From Rheinheimera sp. SA_1 (GTDB lineage: Bacteria > Pseudomonadota > Gammaproteobacteria > Enterobacterales > Alteromonadaceae): 64,000 nucleotides of DNA. The stretch's first letter is position 1, and the number at the start of each line of letters is the position of its first letter. The translations under genes were made by a program, and so were the position numbers. The stretch is from positions 186,001 to 250,000 of the forward strand of contig NZ_LXWK01000015.1 in assembly GCF_001669775.1 (NCBI RefSeq), read 5' to 3'. Of the stretch, positions 19,004-28,878 are shown piece after piece. The notes beneath the pieces are model-generated. The model made no database searches, was not told the DNA's origin, and saw only the letters and a program-made list of their open reading frames with translations.

Positions 19004-20188
19004 TTAAACCACTTCCACTGCTAATGCCACCGCTTCACCGCCACCGATACATAAAGATGCAATTCCGCGTTTTAAACCGCGGGCTTTTAACGCATGAATT
19101 ATGGTCACCAGAAGACGGGCACCTGAAGCGCCGATTGGATGGCCCAGTGCACAAGCGCCGCCGTTGACGTTGACTTTGGCCTCATCCAGGCCCATTTCTT
19201 TCACCGCCAACATAGTGACCATGGCAAAAGCTTCGTTGATTTCCCACAGATCAACATCGTTTTTATCCCAGCCTAATTTAGCCAGTAATTTGGTCATCGC
19301 GCCTACCGGAGCGACGGTGAACAGTGCGGGTTCCATCGAATGCGTAGCATAACCAACGACGCGTGCTAAAGGCATAGCGCCTTGTTCAATAGCATCAGCT
19401 TCACGCATCAGCACCAGCGCGGCAGCGCCATCAGAAATTGAACTGGAGTTAGCGGCAGTAATAGTGCCGTCTTTGGCAAAAGCTGGACGCAGCGTCGGAA
19501 TTTTATCAACTTTGGCATTGCCCGGCTGTTCATCAGTGGCAAATACCACATCACCTTTGCGGCTTTGAATGGTAACCGGAGCAATTTCTGCGACAAAAGC
19601 ACCGCTGTTAATAGCTGCCTGAGCGCGGGTCAATGATTGCACTGCAAAACGATCCATCGCTTCGCGGCTGAAATCTTGTTCGTTGGCGGTGACCTGGGCG
19701 AAACAGCCCATTGCTTTGCCATCGTAAGCATTTTCCAGACCGTCTAACATCATGTGATCTTTGACTTCGCCGTGGCCCATCCGCATGCCGGAGCGCGCTT
19801 TTGGTAGCAAATAAGGTGCGTTGGACATTGATTCCATACCACCAGCAACGACGACATCGGCGCTCCCCGCTTTTAATAAATCGGAAGCCAGCATCACCGC
19901 TTTTAAGCCTGATCCGCATACTTTATTGATGGTGGTGGCACCGGCTGATAATGGTAGACCGGCTTTTAAAACTGCCTGACGGGCTGGCGCCTGACCTAAA
20001 CCTGCTGGTAATACACAACCCATAATCACTTCGCTGACTTTATCTGCGGCTAAACCAGACTGCGCTAAAGCCGCGCTGATCGCCGTTGCGCCTAAATCGG
20101 TAGCGCTCACATCGGCCAGACCGCCGATAAAACCGCCCATTGCGGTGCGTTTGGCGGCGACGATTACGATTTGAGTTTGTTCAGCCAT
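19004..20188 (-). CDS. Acetyl-CoA C-acyltransferase (thiolase)
   Basis: The 394-residue thiolase has nucleophilic Cys91 in INKVCGSGLKAV, His350 in ALGHPIGASG and the second Cys380 in SLCIGGGEA: a complete active set. It resembles AtoB-type acetyl-CoA acetyltransferases. In this cluster it can cleave acetoacetyl-CoA made by scoAB from the leucine pathway, and 2-methylacetoacetyl-CoA from isoleucine. It is the first gene of the minus-strand arm and diverges from liuR; a LiuR-like palindrome lies about 85 bases upstream. The ATG at 20188 gives the usual family N-terminus. Confidence 0.94.
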   Translation of the reverse strand: MAEQTQIVIVAAKRTAMGGFIGGLADVSATDLGATAISAALAQSGLAADKVSEVIMGCVLPAGLGQAPARQAVLKAGLPLSAGATTINKVCGSGLKAVMLASDLLKAGSADVVVAGGMESMSNAPYLLPKARSGMRMGHGEVKDHMMLDGLENAYDGKAMGCFAQVTANEQDFSREAMDRFAVQSLTRAQAAINSGAFVAEIAPVTIQSRKGDVVFATDEQPGNAKVDKIPTLRPAFAKDGTITAANSSSISDGAAALVLMREADAIEQGAMPLARVVGYATHSMEPALFTVAPVGAMTKLLAKLGWDKNDVDLWEINEAFAMVTMLAVKEMGLDEAKVNVNGGACALGHPIGASGARLLVTIIHALKARGLKRGIASLCIGGGEAVALAVEVV

Positions 20189-20272
20189 GGTGTCAGATAC
20201 TCCGGAGTTTTAACTGCTGTAATAAGAAAAAACGATCGCTTTGGATCAGATTGAGCAAGAGCCTACACCAAA

Positions 20273-20294
20273 TTTACGTTTACGCCAACGTCAA
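20273..20294. promoter_or_regulatory. Candidate LiuR operator upstream of the thiolase arm
   Basis: TTTACGTT (20273-20280) and AACGTCAA (20287-20294) are near-perfect inverted half-sites separated by 6 bases. On the minus strand it starts with TTGACG, a -35-like hexamer, as expected for a MerR-type operator inside a promoter. It shares CGTAAAC with the second site at 20589. The surrounding region 20189-20659 (471 bases) has no gene and carries both operators and the divergent promoters; I see nothing else in it. Confidence 0.55.
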
Positions 20295-20582
20295 CCGACC
20301 AGCAGGTTGCTGTTCAGTGCAAAGTACCGTGGACCGGCTGTCTACGCGGGCACACAGTCGGTGGCATCTAATCTTTACAATCCATTTAAGCTGGCGCCAA
20401 ATTCAGACAGTCACAGCTCGGCAAACAACCGCAAGTTAAGCGATAGCTAATTGAATTCTCTGAATTATCTGAACTTAAAATGTTTAAATTGAAACAATCG
20501 CTTAGCGCTGCAGTATTGGCTCCAAGCTCCTGTAATTCCGACATTCATGCTCTGCATATGTCAACCACTGCCAGCCCACAGC

Positions 20583-20611
20583 TTTACCTTTACGTAAACT
20601 TCACTTATAGT
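20583..20611. promoter_or_regulatory. Candidate LiuR operator/promoter of liuR-liuABCDE
   Basis: A perfect 10-bp palindrome TTTACGTAAA (20589-20598) continues into ACTTCAC and lies between TTTACC (20583-20588) and TTATAG (20605-20610), which could be -35 and -10 with a 16-base spacer. The liuR start is about 50 bases downstream. Known LiuR sites, as I recall them, are ACGT-centred dyads of this type. Confidence 0.5.
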
Positions 20612-20659
20612 TGCAAACGATTTTGACCTTCGCCTGACAGACATAAAAGTGGCCACATC

Positions 20660-21109
20660 GTGATAGATAAAGTGATAGAAAAAGACGATAAAACATACAG
20701 CATCAGCGAACTTGCTAAAGAGTTCGATATCACCACCCGTAGCATTCGTTTTTACGAAGATCAGGGGTTGCTGACGCCATTACGCCAGGGTCAAACCCGC
20801 ATTTACAGCAAAAGAGACCGGGTCCGGCTGAAACTGATTTTACGCGGCAAACGCTTAGGATTCAGTCTGTCAGAGACCGGTCAGCTGTTTGAACTCTACG
20901 ACGCCGATAAGTCGAGCGTCACCCAACTGACTATTATGCTGAAGCTGATCGAACAGAAAAAACTCGAACTGCACCAGCAAATGGACGATATCAAAGTGGT
21001 ACTGATGGAATTGGTCACCGTTGAAAAACGTTGTCGCGAGACCTTAGTCGAAGCCAAAACATCAGAATCTAAATCAAACACCTTATCCGCAAACGGGGAA
21101 CTTTCATGA
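20660..21109 (+). CDS. liuR: MerR-family regulator of branched-chain amino acid degradation
   Basis: The 149-residue protein has a MerR helix-turn-helix at the N-terminus ([20 protein letters not shown], then EDQGLLTP and [14 protein letters not shown]) and a coiled-coil dimer helix with no cysteine-rich metal site. LiuR controls leucine/isovalerate use in many proteobacteria. Position directly before liuA with a 4-base ATGA overlap supports the name strongly. The start appears to be GTG at 20660 with a weak ribosome site; a second in-frame GTG four codons on is an alternative. It probably autoregulates through the palindrome just upstream and controls the divergent arm. Confidence 0.93.
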   Translation: MIDKVIEKDDKTYSISELAKEFDITTRSIRFYEDQGLLTPLRQGQTRIYSKRDRVRLKLILRGKRLGFSLSETGQLFELYDADKSSVTQLTIMLKLIEQKKLELHQQMDDIKVVLMELVTVEKRCRETLVEAKTSESKSNTLSANGELS

Positions 21110-22275
21110 TTAGCAGCTATAAATCGCTTAACTTTGATCTCGGCGAAACCGTCGACATGATCCGCGAACAAGTAAACAGTTTCGCCCGTGAAGAAATTGC
21201 CCCGCGCGCGGCGCAAATTGACCACGACAATGAATTCCCGAACGATTTATGGCGCAAATTCGGTGACTTAGGCCTGCTGGGCGTCACCGTCGATGAGAAA
21301 TACGGTGGCTCTGGTTTAGGCTATCTGGAACATGTGGTGGCGATGGAAGAAATCAGCCGCGCTTCAGCCTCAGTAGCTCTGTCTTATGGCGCTCATTCGA
21401 ACCTGTGTGTGAATCAAATTTTCCGCAACGGCAACGAAGCGCAAAAAATGAAATACCTGCCAAAACTGTGTTCTGGTGAACATATTGGTGCGCTGGCGAT
21501 GTCAGAACCGAATGCCGGTTCGGATGTGGTTTCGATGAAACTGCGCGCCGAAAAACAAGGCGACCGTTATATCCTGAACGGCAATAAAATGTGGATCACC
21601 AATGGTCCGGATGCGCACACTTATGTGATTTATGCCAAAACCGACATTAACGCCGGTTCTAAAGGCATCACCGCTTTTATCGTCGAACGTGGTTCTAAGG
21701 GTTTTTCGCAGGCGCAAAAACTGGACAAACTCGGCATGCGCGGTTCCAACACTTGTGAGCTGGTGTTTGAAGATTGTGAAGTGCCGGAAGAAAACGTGCT
21801 TGGCACTGTTGGCTCTGGCGCGCGGGTGTTGATGTCGGGTCTGGATTACGAGCGTCTGGTGCTGGCCGGTGGCCCACTCGGCATTATGCAGGCTTGTATG
21901 GATATCGTTGTTCCTTATGTGCACGACCGCAAGCAGTTTGGTCAGGCGATTGGTGAGTTCCAGTTAGTCCAGGGCAAACTGGCCGACATGTATACCCAAA
22001 TGAATGCGGCCAAGGCTTATACCTATACGGTGGCCAAGGCTTGTGATCGCAAAGAGACTACGCGTAAAGATGCGGCGGCGGTGATTTTGTACACGGCTGA
22101 ACTGGCGACCAAAATGGCGCTGGATGCGATTCAGTTGCTGGGTGGCAATGGTTATATCAATGAATACCCAACCGGGCGGTTATTACGTGATGCCAAGTTG
22201 TATGAGATTGGTGCCGGCACGTCCGAGATCCGTCGCATGTTAATCGGCCGGGAACTGTTTAACGAGTCGAATTGA
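21106..22275 (+). CDS. liuA: Isovaleryl-CoA dehydrogenase
   Basis: The 389-residue acyl-CoA dehydrogenase oxidises isovaleryl-CoA to 3-methylcrotonyl-CoA, the first dedicated leucine step. The diagnostic feature is Glu249 in [14 protein letters not shown], the catalytic base position peculiar to isovaleryl-CoA dehydrogenases. The usual C-terminal Glu position reads GAGTSEIRR, where Ala-Gly replaces Glu-Gly. [15 protein letters not shown] and [13 protein letters not shown] are the FAD/substrate motifs. The start overlaps liuR. Electrons go to ETF, which is not in the window. Confidence 0.96.
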   Translation: MISSYKSLNFDLGETVDMIREQVNSFAREEIAPRAAQIDHDNEFPNDLWRKFGDLGLLGVTVDEKYGGSGLGYLEHVVAMEEISRASASVALSYGAHSNLCVNQIFRNGNEAQKMKYLPKLCSGEHIGALAMSEPNAGSDVVSMKLRAEKQGDRYILNGNKMWITNGPDAHTYVIYAKTDINAGSKGITAFIVERGSKGFSQAQKLDKLGMRGSNTCELVFEDCEVPEENVLGTVGSGARVLMSGLDYERLVLAGGPLGIMQACMDIVVPYVHDRKQFGQAIGEFQLVQGKLADMYTQMNAAKAYTYTVAKACDRKETTRKDAAAVILYTAELATKMALDAIQLLGGNGYINEYPTGRLLRDAKLYEIGAGTSEIRRMLIGRELFNESN

Positions 22276-22299
22276 TATTGCCCGGCAATTTTGTGTAAA

Positions 22300-22409
22300 G
22301 GGGATTGCCGCCTACAAAACGCCGACACGCCCATAAACCCATCCCTGGGGGGCTCGATTCGCAGCATCCATGCTGCTCAACGGTCGGCTTATTTGTAGAC
22401 GACATCCCC
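22300..22409. repeat. Structured intergenic repeat, copy 2
   Basis: The core at 22321-22388 is closed by GCCGAC/GTCGGC. It contains hairpins CCC-ATCCCT-GGG and GCAGC-ATCCAT-GCTGC. The outer stems are CTACAAA (22312-22318) with TTTGTAG (22392-22398), and GGGGAT (22300-22305) with ATCCCC (22404-22409). The core is 68 bp, equal to copy 1. It sits between liuA and liuB, which are otherwise one operon. A small GC hairpin (about 22451-22465) lies downstream before liuB. Confidence 0.85.
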
Positions 22410-22538
22410 TGCCGATATTGTCGAAATAAGTAACACCATCATTCGACCCGGGGGCTGCGCCCCTGCTTTCGTCGCGGTAAGAGCAAAGAGCGCAGTTACA
22501 GGCAAAGCGCTACTTCCAATTTTTTATAGGTGACATAA

Positions 22539-24146
22539 GTGACCAGACTCTCTAGCAAGATAAATCCCAGAAGTGCTGAATTTTTGCAAAACGCAGCTGC
22601 GATGCAGGCGATGGTGGATGATCTGAATGCCAAGGTGCAGCAGATTAAACTTGGTGGCGGTGAAGCGCTAATTGCCCGGCATACTTCGCGTGGCAAATTG
22701 TTTGTGCGCGATCGTATTCAGAAGTTGCTGGATCCTGGCTCGCCTTTTTTAGAAATCGCGCAATTTGCTGCCTGGCAATGTTATGACGATTATGTGCCGG
22801 CGGCGGGTGTTGTTGCTGGTATTGGCCGGGTCAGTGGTGTTGAGTGCATGATTGTCGGTAATGATGCAACGGTCAAAGGTGGTACTTATTATCCGCTGAC
22901 GGTGAAAAAGCACTTACGGGCGCAGGAAATTGCTGAACGTTGCCAGTTGCCTTGTATTTATCTGGTCGATTCTGGTGGTGCGAATTTACCGCGCCAGGAC
23001 GATGTATTCCCGGACAAACTGCATTTTGGGCGGATTTTCTTTAATCAGGCGAATATGTCCGCCAAAGGTATTCCGCAAATTGCCGTGGTGATGGGCCTTT
23101 GTACCGCTGGTGGTGCTTATGTGCCGGCGATGGCGGATGAGTCGATTATCGTCAAAGAACAAGGCACTATTTTCCTGGCGGGTCCACCGCTGGTGAAAGC
23201 AGCCACTGGTGAAGAAGTGTCAGCCGAAGATTTAGGCGGCGCTGATGTGCATTGCCGTATTTCCGGGGTGGCCGATCACTATGCACAAAATGATGAACAT
23301 GCGTTGCAACTGGCGCGCAACAGTATTTCTCGTCTCAATCGCGTGTCGCCTGTGCTGCGTGATGTGAAAGCTTCGCAAGAGCCGTTATTTGACGCGAAAG
23401 AGCTATACGGCATTGTCGGCACCGATTTGAAAAAGCCATTTGATGTGCGTGAAGTCATCGCACGGATTGTGGACGGCTCCGATTTTGATGAATTTAAACA
23501 GCTGTATGGCGCGACTTTAGTTTGTGGTTTTGCGCGTATCTTTGGCAATCCGGTGGGTATCGTCGCCAATAATGGGATTTTATTCTCAGAATCGGCTCAA
23601 AAAGGCGCGCACTTTATTGAGCTGTGTTGCCAGCGCAAAATTCCATTGTTGTTCCTGCAAAATATCACCGGTTTTATGGTCGGTCAGAAATATGAAGCCG
23701 AAGGCATTGCCAAACATGGCGCGAAAATGGTGACTGCGGTGTCTTGCGCCAAAGTGCCAAAATTCACCGTGCTGATTGGCGGCTCTTATGGTGCTGGCAA
23801 CTACGGTATGTGTGGTCGCGCTTACGACCCAACCATGATGTGGATGTGGCCAAATGCCCGTATATCAGTGATGGGCGGCGAACAAGCGGCTGGCGTGATG
23901 GCGCAAGTCACCAAAGATGGTTTGGCGCGTAAAGGCGAAACTTTATCGGCGGACGCGGAAGCTGCGCTGAAAAAACCAATTATCGAGCAGTACGAGCAAC
24001 AAGGTCATCCTTATTATGCGTCAGGCCGGTTGTGGGACGATGGCATTATTGACCCGGCGCAAACCCGGATGGTGGTGGGCTTGGCTTTGGCCGCGTCTTT
24101 GAATGCGCCAATTGAAGAGACACGCTTTGGCGTGTTCCGGATGTAA
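22539..24146 (+). CDS. liuB: Methylcrotonyl-CoA carboxylase, carboxyltransferase (beta) subunit
   Basis: The 535-residue biotin-dependent carboxyltransferase transfers CO2 from carboxybiotin to 3-methylcrotonyl-CoA with LiuD. It has CGGG-type crotonase-fold halves with [31 protein letters not shown] and, C-terminally, [18 protein letters not shown]. The last is characteristic of MCC beta rather than propionyl-CoA carboxylase. The start is GTG at 22539 with AGGTGAC five bases upstream. Separation from liuA by 263 bases with a structured repeat is unusual for this operon. Confidence 0.95.
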   Translation: MTRLSSKINPRSAEFLQNAAAMQAMVDDLNAKVQQIKLGGGEALIARHTSRGKLFVRDRIQKLLDPGSPFLEIAQFAAWQCYDDYVPAAGVVAGIGRVSGVECMIVGNDATVKGGTYYPLTVKKHLRAQEIAERCQLPCIYLVDSGGANLPRQDDVFPDKLHFGRIFFNQANMSAKGIPQIAVVMGLCTAGGAYVPAMADESIIVKEQGTIFLAGPPLVKAATGEEVSAEDLGGADVHCRISGVADHYAQNDEHALQLARNSISRLNRVSPVLRDVKASQEPLFDAKELYGIVGTDLKKPFDVREVIARIVDGSDFDEFKQLYGATLVCGFARIFGNPVGIVANNGILFSESAQKGAHFIELCCQRKIPLLFLQNITGFMVGQKYEAEGIAKHGAKMVTAVSCAKVPKFTVLIGGSYGAGNYGMCGRAYDPTMMWMWPNARISVMGGEQAAGVMAQVTKDGLARKGETLSADAEAALKKPIIEQYEQQGHPYYASGRLWDDGIIDPAQTRMVVGLALAASLNAPIEETRFGVFRM

Positions 24147-24156
24147 TGGAGCTGCT

Positions 24157-25011
24157 ATGGAAATCGCAATGAAGACTTACCAATACATCACCACATCCAT
24201 CGACCAGCGTGGTGTCGCGCAGCTGGTGCTCAATCGCCCTGAAGTGCATAACGCCTTTGATGACATCATGATTGGCGAGCTTATTCAGGCGCTAGATAGC
24301 TTTGCTGCCAATGATCAAGTGCGGGTTTTACTGCTGCGGTCAAACGGCAAAAACTTCAGCGCTGGCGCCGACTTAGGCTGGATGCGCTCAATGGCCGAAA
24401 AGAATTACGATGACAATTTGCTGGACGCTGGTGAATTGGCAAAGCTGATGCAAAAACTCGACAACTTCCCTGCCCCAACCATCGCTTTAGTGCAAGGCGC
24501 AGCTTTTGGTGGCGCTGTTGGTTTAGTGGCTTGTTGCGACATTGCCATTGCCTCTGATAAAGCCAGCTTCTGCTTAAGTGAAGTAAAAATTGGTTTGATG
24601 CCAGCGGTGATTAGTCCTTATGTAGTGCGGGCAATCGGCGAACGCGCCAGTCGTCGTTATTTCCTCACCGCTGAGCGTTTTTTCGCGGCAGAAGCGCTGC
24701 ATTTAGGTTTGCTGCATAAGATCGTCAGCGACGATGAACTGCATGGTGTGTCAGACGCGATGGTGCAAACTTTACTCGCCAATAGCCCTGCCGCAGTCAA
24801 AGCAGCTAAAGATCTGATCTTCACCGTCGCCAATCAGCCGACGACTCAAGCGCTGATTGACGAAACCAGCCGTCGTATTGCGGCAATTCGGGTATCCGCT
24901 GAAGGTCAGGAAGGATTATCAGCCTTTTTGCAAAAACGTACACCGGCCTGGCAGCTTGCGCCGACAACCGGTGAACCGGCAATCGTATCTCCATCCAAGG
25001 GACAGGCTTAA
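24157..25011 (+). CDS. liuC: Methylglutaconyl-CoA hydratase
   Basis: The 284-residue crotonase is placed between the two carboxylase subunit genes, as in all liu operons. It has LNRPEVHNAFDDIM, RSNGKNFSAGADLGWM (oxyanion hole) and GAAFGGAVGLVACCDIAIAS, then EVKIGLMPAVISPYV. It hydrates 3-methylglutaconyl-CoA to HMG-CoA. The ATG at 24157 follows GGAG and starts 10 bases after liuB; other in-frame starts at 24103 (inside liuB) and 24169 are less or equally plausible. The C-terminus has about 20 extra residues beyond the crotonase fold, rich in Pro and Thr. Confidence 0.93.
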   Translation: MEIAMKTYQYITTSIDQRGVAQLVLNRPEVHNAFDDIMIGELIQALDSFAANDQVRVLLLRSNGKNFSAGADLGWMRSMAEKNYDDNLLDAGELAKLMQKLDNFPAPTIALVQGAAFGGAVGLVACCDIAIASDKASFCLSEVKIGLMPAVISPYVVRAIGERASRRYFLTAERFFAAEALHLGLLHKIVSDDELHGVSDAMVQTLLANSPAAVKAAKDLIFTVANQPTTQALIDETSRRIAAIRVSAEGQEGLSAFLQKRTPAWQLAPTTGEPAIVSPSKGQA

Positions 25012-25012
25012 T

Positions 25013-26995
25013 ATGTTTGATAAAATTCTGATCGCAAACCGCGGCGAAATTGCCTGTCGCGTGATTAAAACCGCTCATCAGTTGGGTATTCGCTGTGTGG
25101 CGGTGTATTCCGAAGCTGATGCCAATGCACGGCATGTGCAAATGGCGGATGAAGCGTATTTATTAGGCCCGGCGCCAAGCAAAGAGTCGTATTTACGCGC
25201 CGATAAAATTCTGGAAATCGCCAAAAAATCCGGCGCTCAGGCAGTGCACCCAGGCTACGGCTTTTTATCGGAAAACGAAGGTTTTGCACAAGCTTGTGCA
25301 GAAGCGGGCGTGGTGTTTATTGGCCCACCGGTGCCCGCCATTGCGGCGATGGGCAGTAAAAGCGCTGCCAAAGAAATTATGAGTAAAGCTGGTGTACCAC
25401 TGGTACCGGGTTACCATGGTGAAAACCAGGATGAAGCCTTTTTAGCCGCAGAAGCCGAAAAGGTCGGTTACCCATTGCTGCTCAAAGCCGCTTACGGTGG
25501 CGGTGGTAAAGGTATGAAAGTGGTCTGGCAAACCTCCGAGTTTCTGGAACAGCTGCAAAGCGCTAAACGTGAAGCATTAAACGGTTTTGGTAACGATAAA
25601 ATTCTGATGGAACGTTATCTGACCAAACCACGCCACGTCGAAATTCAGGTATTTGCCGACAATTTTGGCAATGCGGTGTATTTGCATGAGCGGGATTGCT
25701 CGATTCAGCGCCGCCATCAAAAAGTGATTGAAGAAGCGCCAGCGCCGAATTTCTCGCCGCTGCAACGTAAAGCGATGGGCGAAGCCGCCGTCAAAGCCGC
25801 GCAGGCCATTGGTTATGCCGGAGCCGGTACGGTGGAATTCCTGTTTGACGAAGATGGTTCGTTCTATTTTATGGAAATGAACACCCGGCTGCAGGTAGAG
25901 CATCCGGTTACGGAAATGATCACCGGCCAAGATTTGGTCAAATGGCAGTTGCTGGTGGCAAGTAATCAGCCGCTGCCACTGACGCAAGACGAAATTCCAC
26001 TGGACGGCCACTCGATTGAAGTGCGGGTGTATGCCGAAGATCCGGACAATAACTTCCTGCCAGCCACCGGCAAGCTGACCTATTTACGCCAGCCGGACAC
26101 CAATCGCCATGTGCGGATTGATACCGGTGTCGTAGAAAACGATGAAGTGTCGCCATTTTACGATCCGATGATCGCCAAACTGATTGTCTGGGACGAAAGC
26201 CGCGACCGCGCTATTGCCCGGATGCGCCGCGCACTGGATGATTACCGCATCGCTGGTGTGAAAACCAATCTCAATTTCCTGACCCGCTTGGTTGAACATC
26301 CGGCGTTTGGCCGTGCTGAACTCGACACTCATTTTATCGAACATCATCAGGCGGAACTCTTTGCGCCAGAGCAAAATGAGCCGACGCAGGCGCTGATTTT
26401 GGCGGCTTTGTATTTGCTGTTAAAGCAACAGCCTTCCACAACCGCCAGTTCGCCGTGGCAGTCAGCCATTGGTTGGCGGATGAATGAAAACGCCAGTGTT
26501 AGCTTTAACCTAAGCCAGGGCGAGCAGAGCCAACAAGTCACTATCACTCAACAAGCTGATGCTTTTGTGGTGGCAGTTAACGACTTGAGCTTAACCATCA
26601 AAGCGCAGTTAAACCACGATGAGCTGACCGCCAATATCAGCGGCCACCAGTGTAAAGTGCGGGTCAGTCAGTTTGGCGATACGGTTTCGGTATTTATCAA
26701 ACAACAACGTTTTGATTTTGACTACAAAACCATCGTGGAAGTTGCGGCAAGTGACGAAAGCGCTGGTAGCTTAAAAGCGCCGATGAATGGCACTGTGGTG
26801 GCGGTTTTAGTCAGCGCAGGGCAGCAAGTTGAAGCAGGTCAAACTTTGTTGGTGATGGAAGCGATGAAGATGGAATATGCCATCAAGGCGCCTGCCGCTG
26901 GTGTCGTCAACGCACTGTTTTATGCCTCCGGTGATTTAGTCAAAGACGGCGCTGAACTGGTTGATTTTACTGCTACTGCTAAAGCCGAGGCCTGA
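25013..26995 (+). CDS. liuD: Methylcrotonyl-CoA carboxylase, biotin-containing (alpha) subunit
   Basis: The protein of 660 residues has, in order, a biotin carboxylase N-domain ([17 protein letters not shown]), an ATP-grasp domain with GGGGKGM and the [14 protein letters not shown] motif, a biotin-carboxylase C-domain, a linker, and a C-terminal biotinyl domain with EAMKMEY (biotin Lys about 619). The ATG at 25013 lies one base after the liuC stop; the longer frame starting within liuC is a read-through artefact. Partner of LiuB. Confidence 0.96.
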   Translation: MFDKILIANRGEIACRVIKTAHQLGIRCVAVYSEADANARHVQMADEAYLLGPAPSKESYLRADKILEIAKKSGAQAVHPGYGFLSENEGFAQACAEAGVVFIGPPVPAIAAMGSKSAAKEIMSKAGVPLVPGYHGENQDEAFLAAEAEKVGYPLLLKAAYGGGGKGMKVVWQTSEFLEQLQSAKREALNGFGNDKILMERYLTKPRHVEIQVFADNFGNAVYLHERDCSIQRRHQKVIEEAPAPNFSPLQRKAMGEAAVKAAQAIGYAGAGTVEFLFDEDGSFYFMEMNTRLQVEHPVTEMITGQDLVKWQLLVASNQPLPLTQDEIPLDGHSIEVRVYAEDPDNNFLPATGKLTYLRQPDTNRHVRIDTGVVENDEVSPFYDPMIAKLIVWDESRDRAIARMRRALDDYRIAGVKTNLNFLTRLVEHPAFGRAELDTHFIEHHQAELFAPEQNEPTQALILAALYLLLKQQPSTTASSPWQSAIGWRMNENASVSFNLSQGEQSQQVTITQQADAFVVAVNDLSLTIKAQLNHDELTANISGHQCKVRVSQFGDTVSVFIKQQRFDFDYKTIVEVAASDESAGSLKAPMNGTVVAVLVSAGQQVEAGQTLLVMEAMKMEYAIKAPAAGVVNALFYASGDLVKDGAELVDFTATAKAEA

Positions 26996-26996
26996 G

Positions 26997-27941
26997 ATGA
27001 ATCAGTCAAATTTAGTTCCGCAAGGCTTTCCACCACTCTTTCCAGCGGTAGTCCGCATTGTTGAAGTCGGTCCGCGCGATGGCCTGCAAAATGAAGTGGC
27101 AGTGCCCTTAGCAGCTAAAATTGCGCTGGTGGATGCCTTAGCCGACTCGGGGTTAACCACCATTGAAACCGGATCTTTTGTCAGCCCAAAGTGGGTGCCA
27201 CAAATGGCCGATTCCGCTGCGGTTTTTGCTGGTGTCACGCGCAAAGCCGGCGTCACCTATACTGCCCTGACGCCAAACCTACAAGGTTATCAGGCAGCTA
27301 AAGCAGCCGGTGCCGATGAAGTGGCGATTTTTGGTGCGGCGTCAGAAGCTTTTAGTCAGAAAAATATCAACTGCAGCATTGCTGAGAGCTTAGCGCGGTT
27401 TGAGCCGGTCGTTGCTGCAGCGAAAGCCGATGGCCTGCGGGTGCGTGGTTATGTCTCTTGTGTGGTCGGTTGCCCTTATCAGGGTGATGTAGCGCCGAGC
27501 GAAGTTGCGCGGGTGGCTAAAGCATTGCTGGAGATGGGCTGCTACGAAATATCACTGGGCGATACCATCGGTGTTGGTACACCGGCCAAAGTACTGGCCA
27601 TGCTCGATGCCGTGCTGGCCGTGGTTCCTGTTAACAAAATTGCAGTACATTTTCACGACACTTACGGCCAGGCGTTAACAAATATTTACGCCGCGCTAAG
27701 CCGCGGTGTGGCGGTGATTGACAGCGCTGTAGCCGGACTTGGCGGCTGTCCTTACGCTGCCGGTGCGTCAGGCAATGTTGCCACTGAAGATGTGGTGTAT
27801 TTACTGAATGGTCTTGGCATCCAGCACGGCGTTGCGTTAAATACGCTCGCCCGCGCTGGCTGGGCCATTGCAGAGGCGCTCGGTAAAGCACCTAGTTCTA
27901 AAGTAGGATTGGCGCTGAAGGCCAAATGTCAGCAAAATTAA
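26997..27941 (+). CDS. liuE: Hydroxymethylglutaryl-CoA lyase
   Basis: The 314-residue DRE-TIM-like lyase splits HMG-CoA into acetyl-CoA and acetoacetate, ending leucine breakdown. Motifs are [12 protein letters not shown] (metal Asp and catalytic Arg), [19 protein letters not shown]-like AVHFHDTYG (metal His) and [14 protein letters not shown] with the active-site Cys, followed by ATEDVVY. The start ATG is one base after the liuD stop; the frame that begins inside liuD is not supported. An ERIC-like repeat follows before scoA, whose product activates the acetoacetate. Confidence 0.96.
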   Translation: MNQSNLVPQGFPPLFPAVVRIVEVGPRDGLQNEVAVPLAAKIALVDALADSGLTTIETGSFVSPKWVPQMADSAAVFAGVTRKAGVTYTALTPNLQGYQAAKAAGADEVAIFGAASEAFSQKNINCSIAESLARFEPVVAAAKADGLRVRGYVSCVVGCPYQGDVAPSEVARVAKALLEMGCYEISLGDTIGVGTPAKVLAMLDAVLAVVPVNKIAVHFHDTYGQALTNIYAALSRGVAVIDSAVAGLGGCPYAAGASGNVATEDVVYLLNGLGIQHGVALNTLARAGWAIAEALGKAPSSKVGLALKAKCQQN

Positions 27942-27980
27942 CACCGTATTCGCAGCATTTTCAGTACCAAAAAAATAGAT

Positions 27981-28138
27981 TATACCCAAAATCATTGAAG
28001 ATTCGGGTAGGCGACGAGCGAGTGACACTGGAACGCCAGCCCGGCCAGGAGCATAGCTGTCTATGTGACTGGGTCGGACTGGCGCCCCAGGGAATGAGCG
28101 AAGACAACAACCCCGCATCTTCAAGGATGACGGGTATA
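27981..28138 (+). repeat. ERIC/IRU-like element, long copy with enlarged central hairpin (158 bp)
   Basis: Termini TATACCC (27981-27987) and GGGTATA (28132-28138) are inverted. Inside it resembles the enterobacterial repetitive intergenic consensus: GGCGACGAGCGAGTGAC, AGGAGCATAG, TATGTGACTGGG, and a right end of CTTCAAGGATGACGGG. The centre folds into a long imperfect hairpin (about 28027-28090). It differs from the 128-bp copy at 52202 by about 30 bases distributed on both sides of that hairpin with pairing kept. The right end is just before the GAGGA ribosome site of scoA. Confidence 0.85.
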
Positions 28139-28152
28139 TATGAGGACTTCAC

Positions 28153-28878
28153 ATGGCAGGGTTTAACAAGGTCGTACAGAGTTACGACGAAGCGATGGCG
28201 GGCCTGGAAGATGGCATGACCGTCATTGCCGGCGGTTTTGGCCTTTGCGGTATTCCGGAAGGTTTAATTGCCCAGATTAAAAAAATGGGTACCCGCGATT
28301 TAACCGTCGTCTCCAATAACTGCGGTGTCGATGGTTTTGGTCTTGGTGTGCTTTTGGAAGATCGCCAAATCAAAAAGATGGTAGCGTCTTACGTCGGCGA
28401 AAACGCCTTATTTGAAAAACAACTATTAAGCGGCGAGCTGGAAGTGGAACTGACGCCACAAGGCACGCTGGCCGAAAAAATCCGCGCTGGTGGTGCTGGC
28501 ATACCGGCATTCTTTACGGCAACAGGCTACGGCACGCCCGTGGCCGACGGCAAAGAAACCCGCGAAATTAATGGCCGCAATTATGTGCTGGAACCTTCCA
28601 TTACCGGCGATTTTGCGATTGTCCGCGCCTGGAAAGCCGACCGTTACGGTAATCTGGTGTTCCGTCATACCGCCATGAACTTCAATCCAATGGTCGCCAC
28701 TGCCGGTAAAATCACCGTGGCTGAAGTCGAAGAAATTGTCGAACCTGGTGAGTTAGAACCATCACAAATTCACACTCCAGGTATTTATGTGCAACGGGTG
28801 ATTAAAGCCAGTTTTGAAAAACGGATTGAACGTCGGATGGTTCGCCAAACCGGTCATTCAACAGAAGGAGCAGCATAA
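28153..28878 (+). CDS. scoA: Succinyl-CoA:3-ketoacid CoA-transferase subunit A
   Basis: The 241-residue class I CoA-transferase alpha subunit has [13 protein letters not shown] near the N-terminus, [13 protein letters not shown], and [16 protein letters not shown]. It pairs with ScoB to move CoA from succinyl-CoA to acetoacetate made by LiuE, so that the thiolase can cleave the product. The start has GAGGA eight bases upstream, immediately after the ERIC-like element. A fusion with ScoB, as in mammalian SCOT, is not seen; the genes overlap as TAATG. Confidence 0.94.
   Translation: MAGFNKVVQSYDEAMAGLEDGMTVIAGGFGLCGIPEGLIAQIKKMGTRDLTVVSNNCGVDGFGLGVLLEDRQIKKMVASYVGENALFEKQLLSGELEVELTPQGTLAEKIRAGGAGIPAFFTATGYGTPVADGKETREINGRNYVLEPSITGDFAIVRAWKADRYGNLVFRHTAMNFNPMVATAGKITVAEVEEIVEPGELEPSQIHTPGIYVQRVIKASFEKRIERRMVRQTGHSTEGAA

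Noticed and set aside
20140-20450. Small plus-strand frames in the thiolase-liuR divergent region
   Set aside because: They overlap the thiolase start and the candidate operator, lack ribosome sites, and have no recognisable composition.
18852-22409. CRISPR repeats or transposon inverted ends as an explanation for the 68-bp repeats
   Set aside because: There are only two copies 3.4 kb apart, each internally structured, with no spacers, no cas genes and no transposase between them; the genes between are ordinary catabolic genes.
22440-22500. Possible tRNA-like or small RNA sequence before liuB
   Set aside because: Only a short GC hairpin is visible; there is no acceptor or T-arm pattern and no promoter or terminator of its own.
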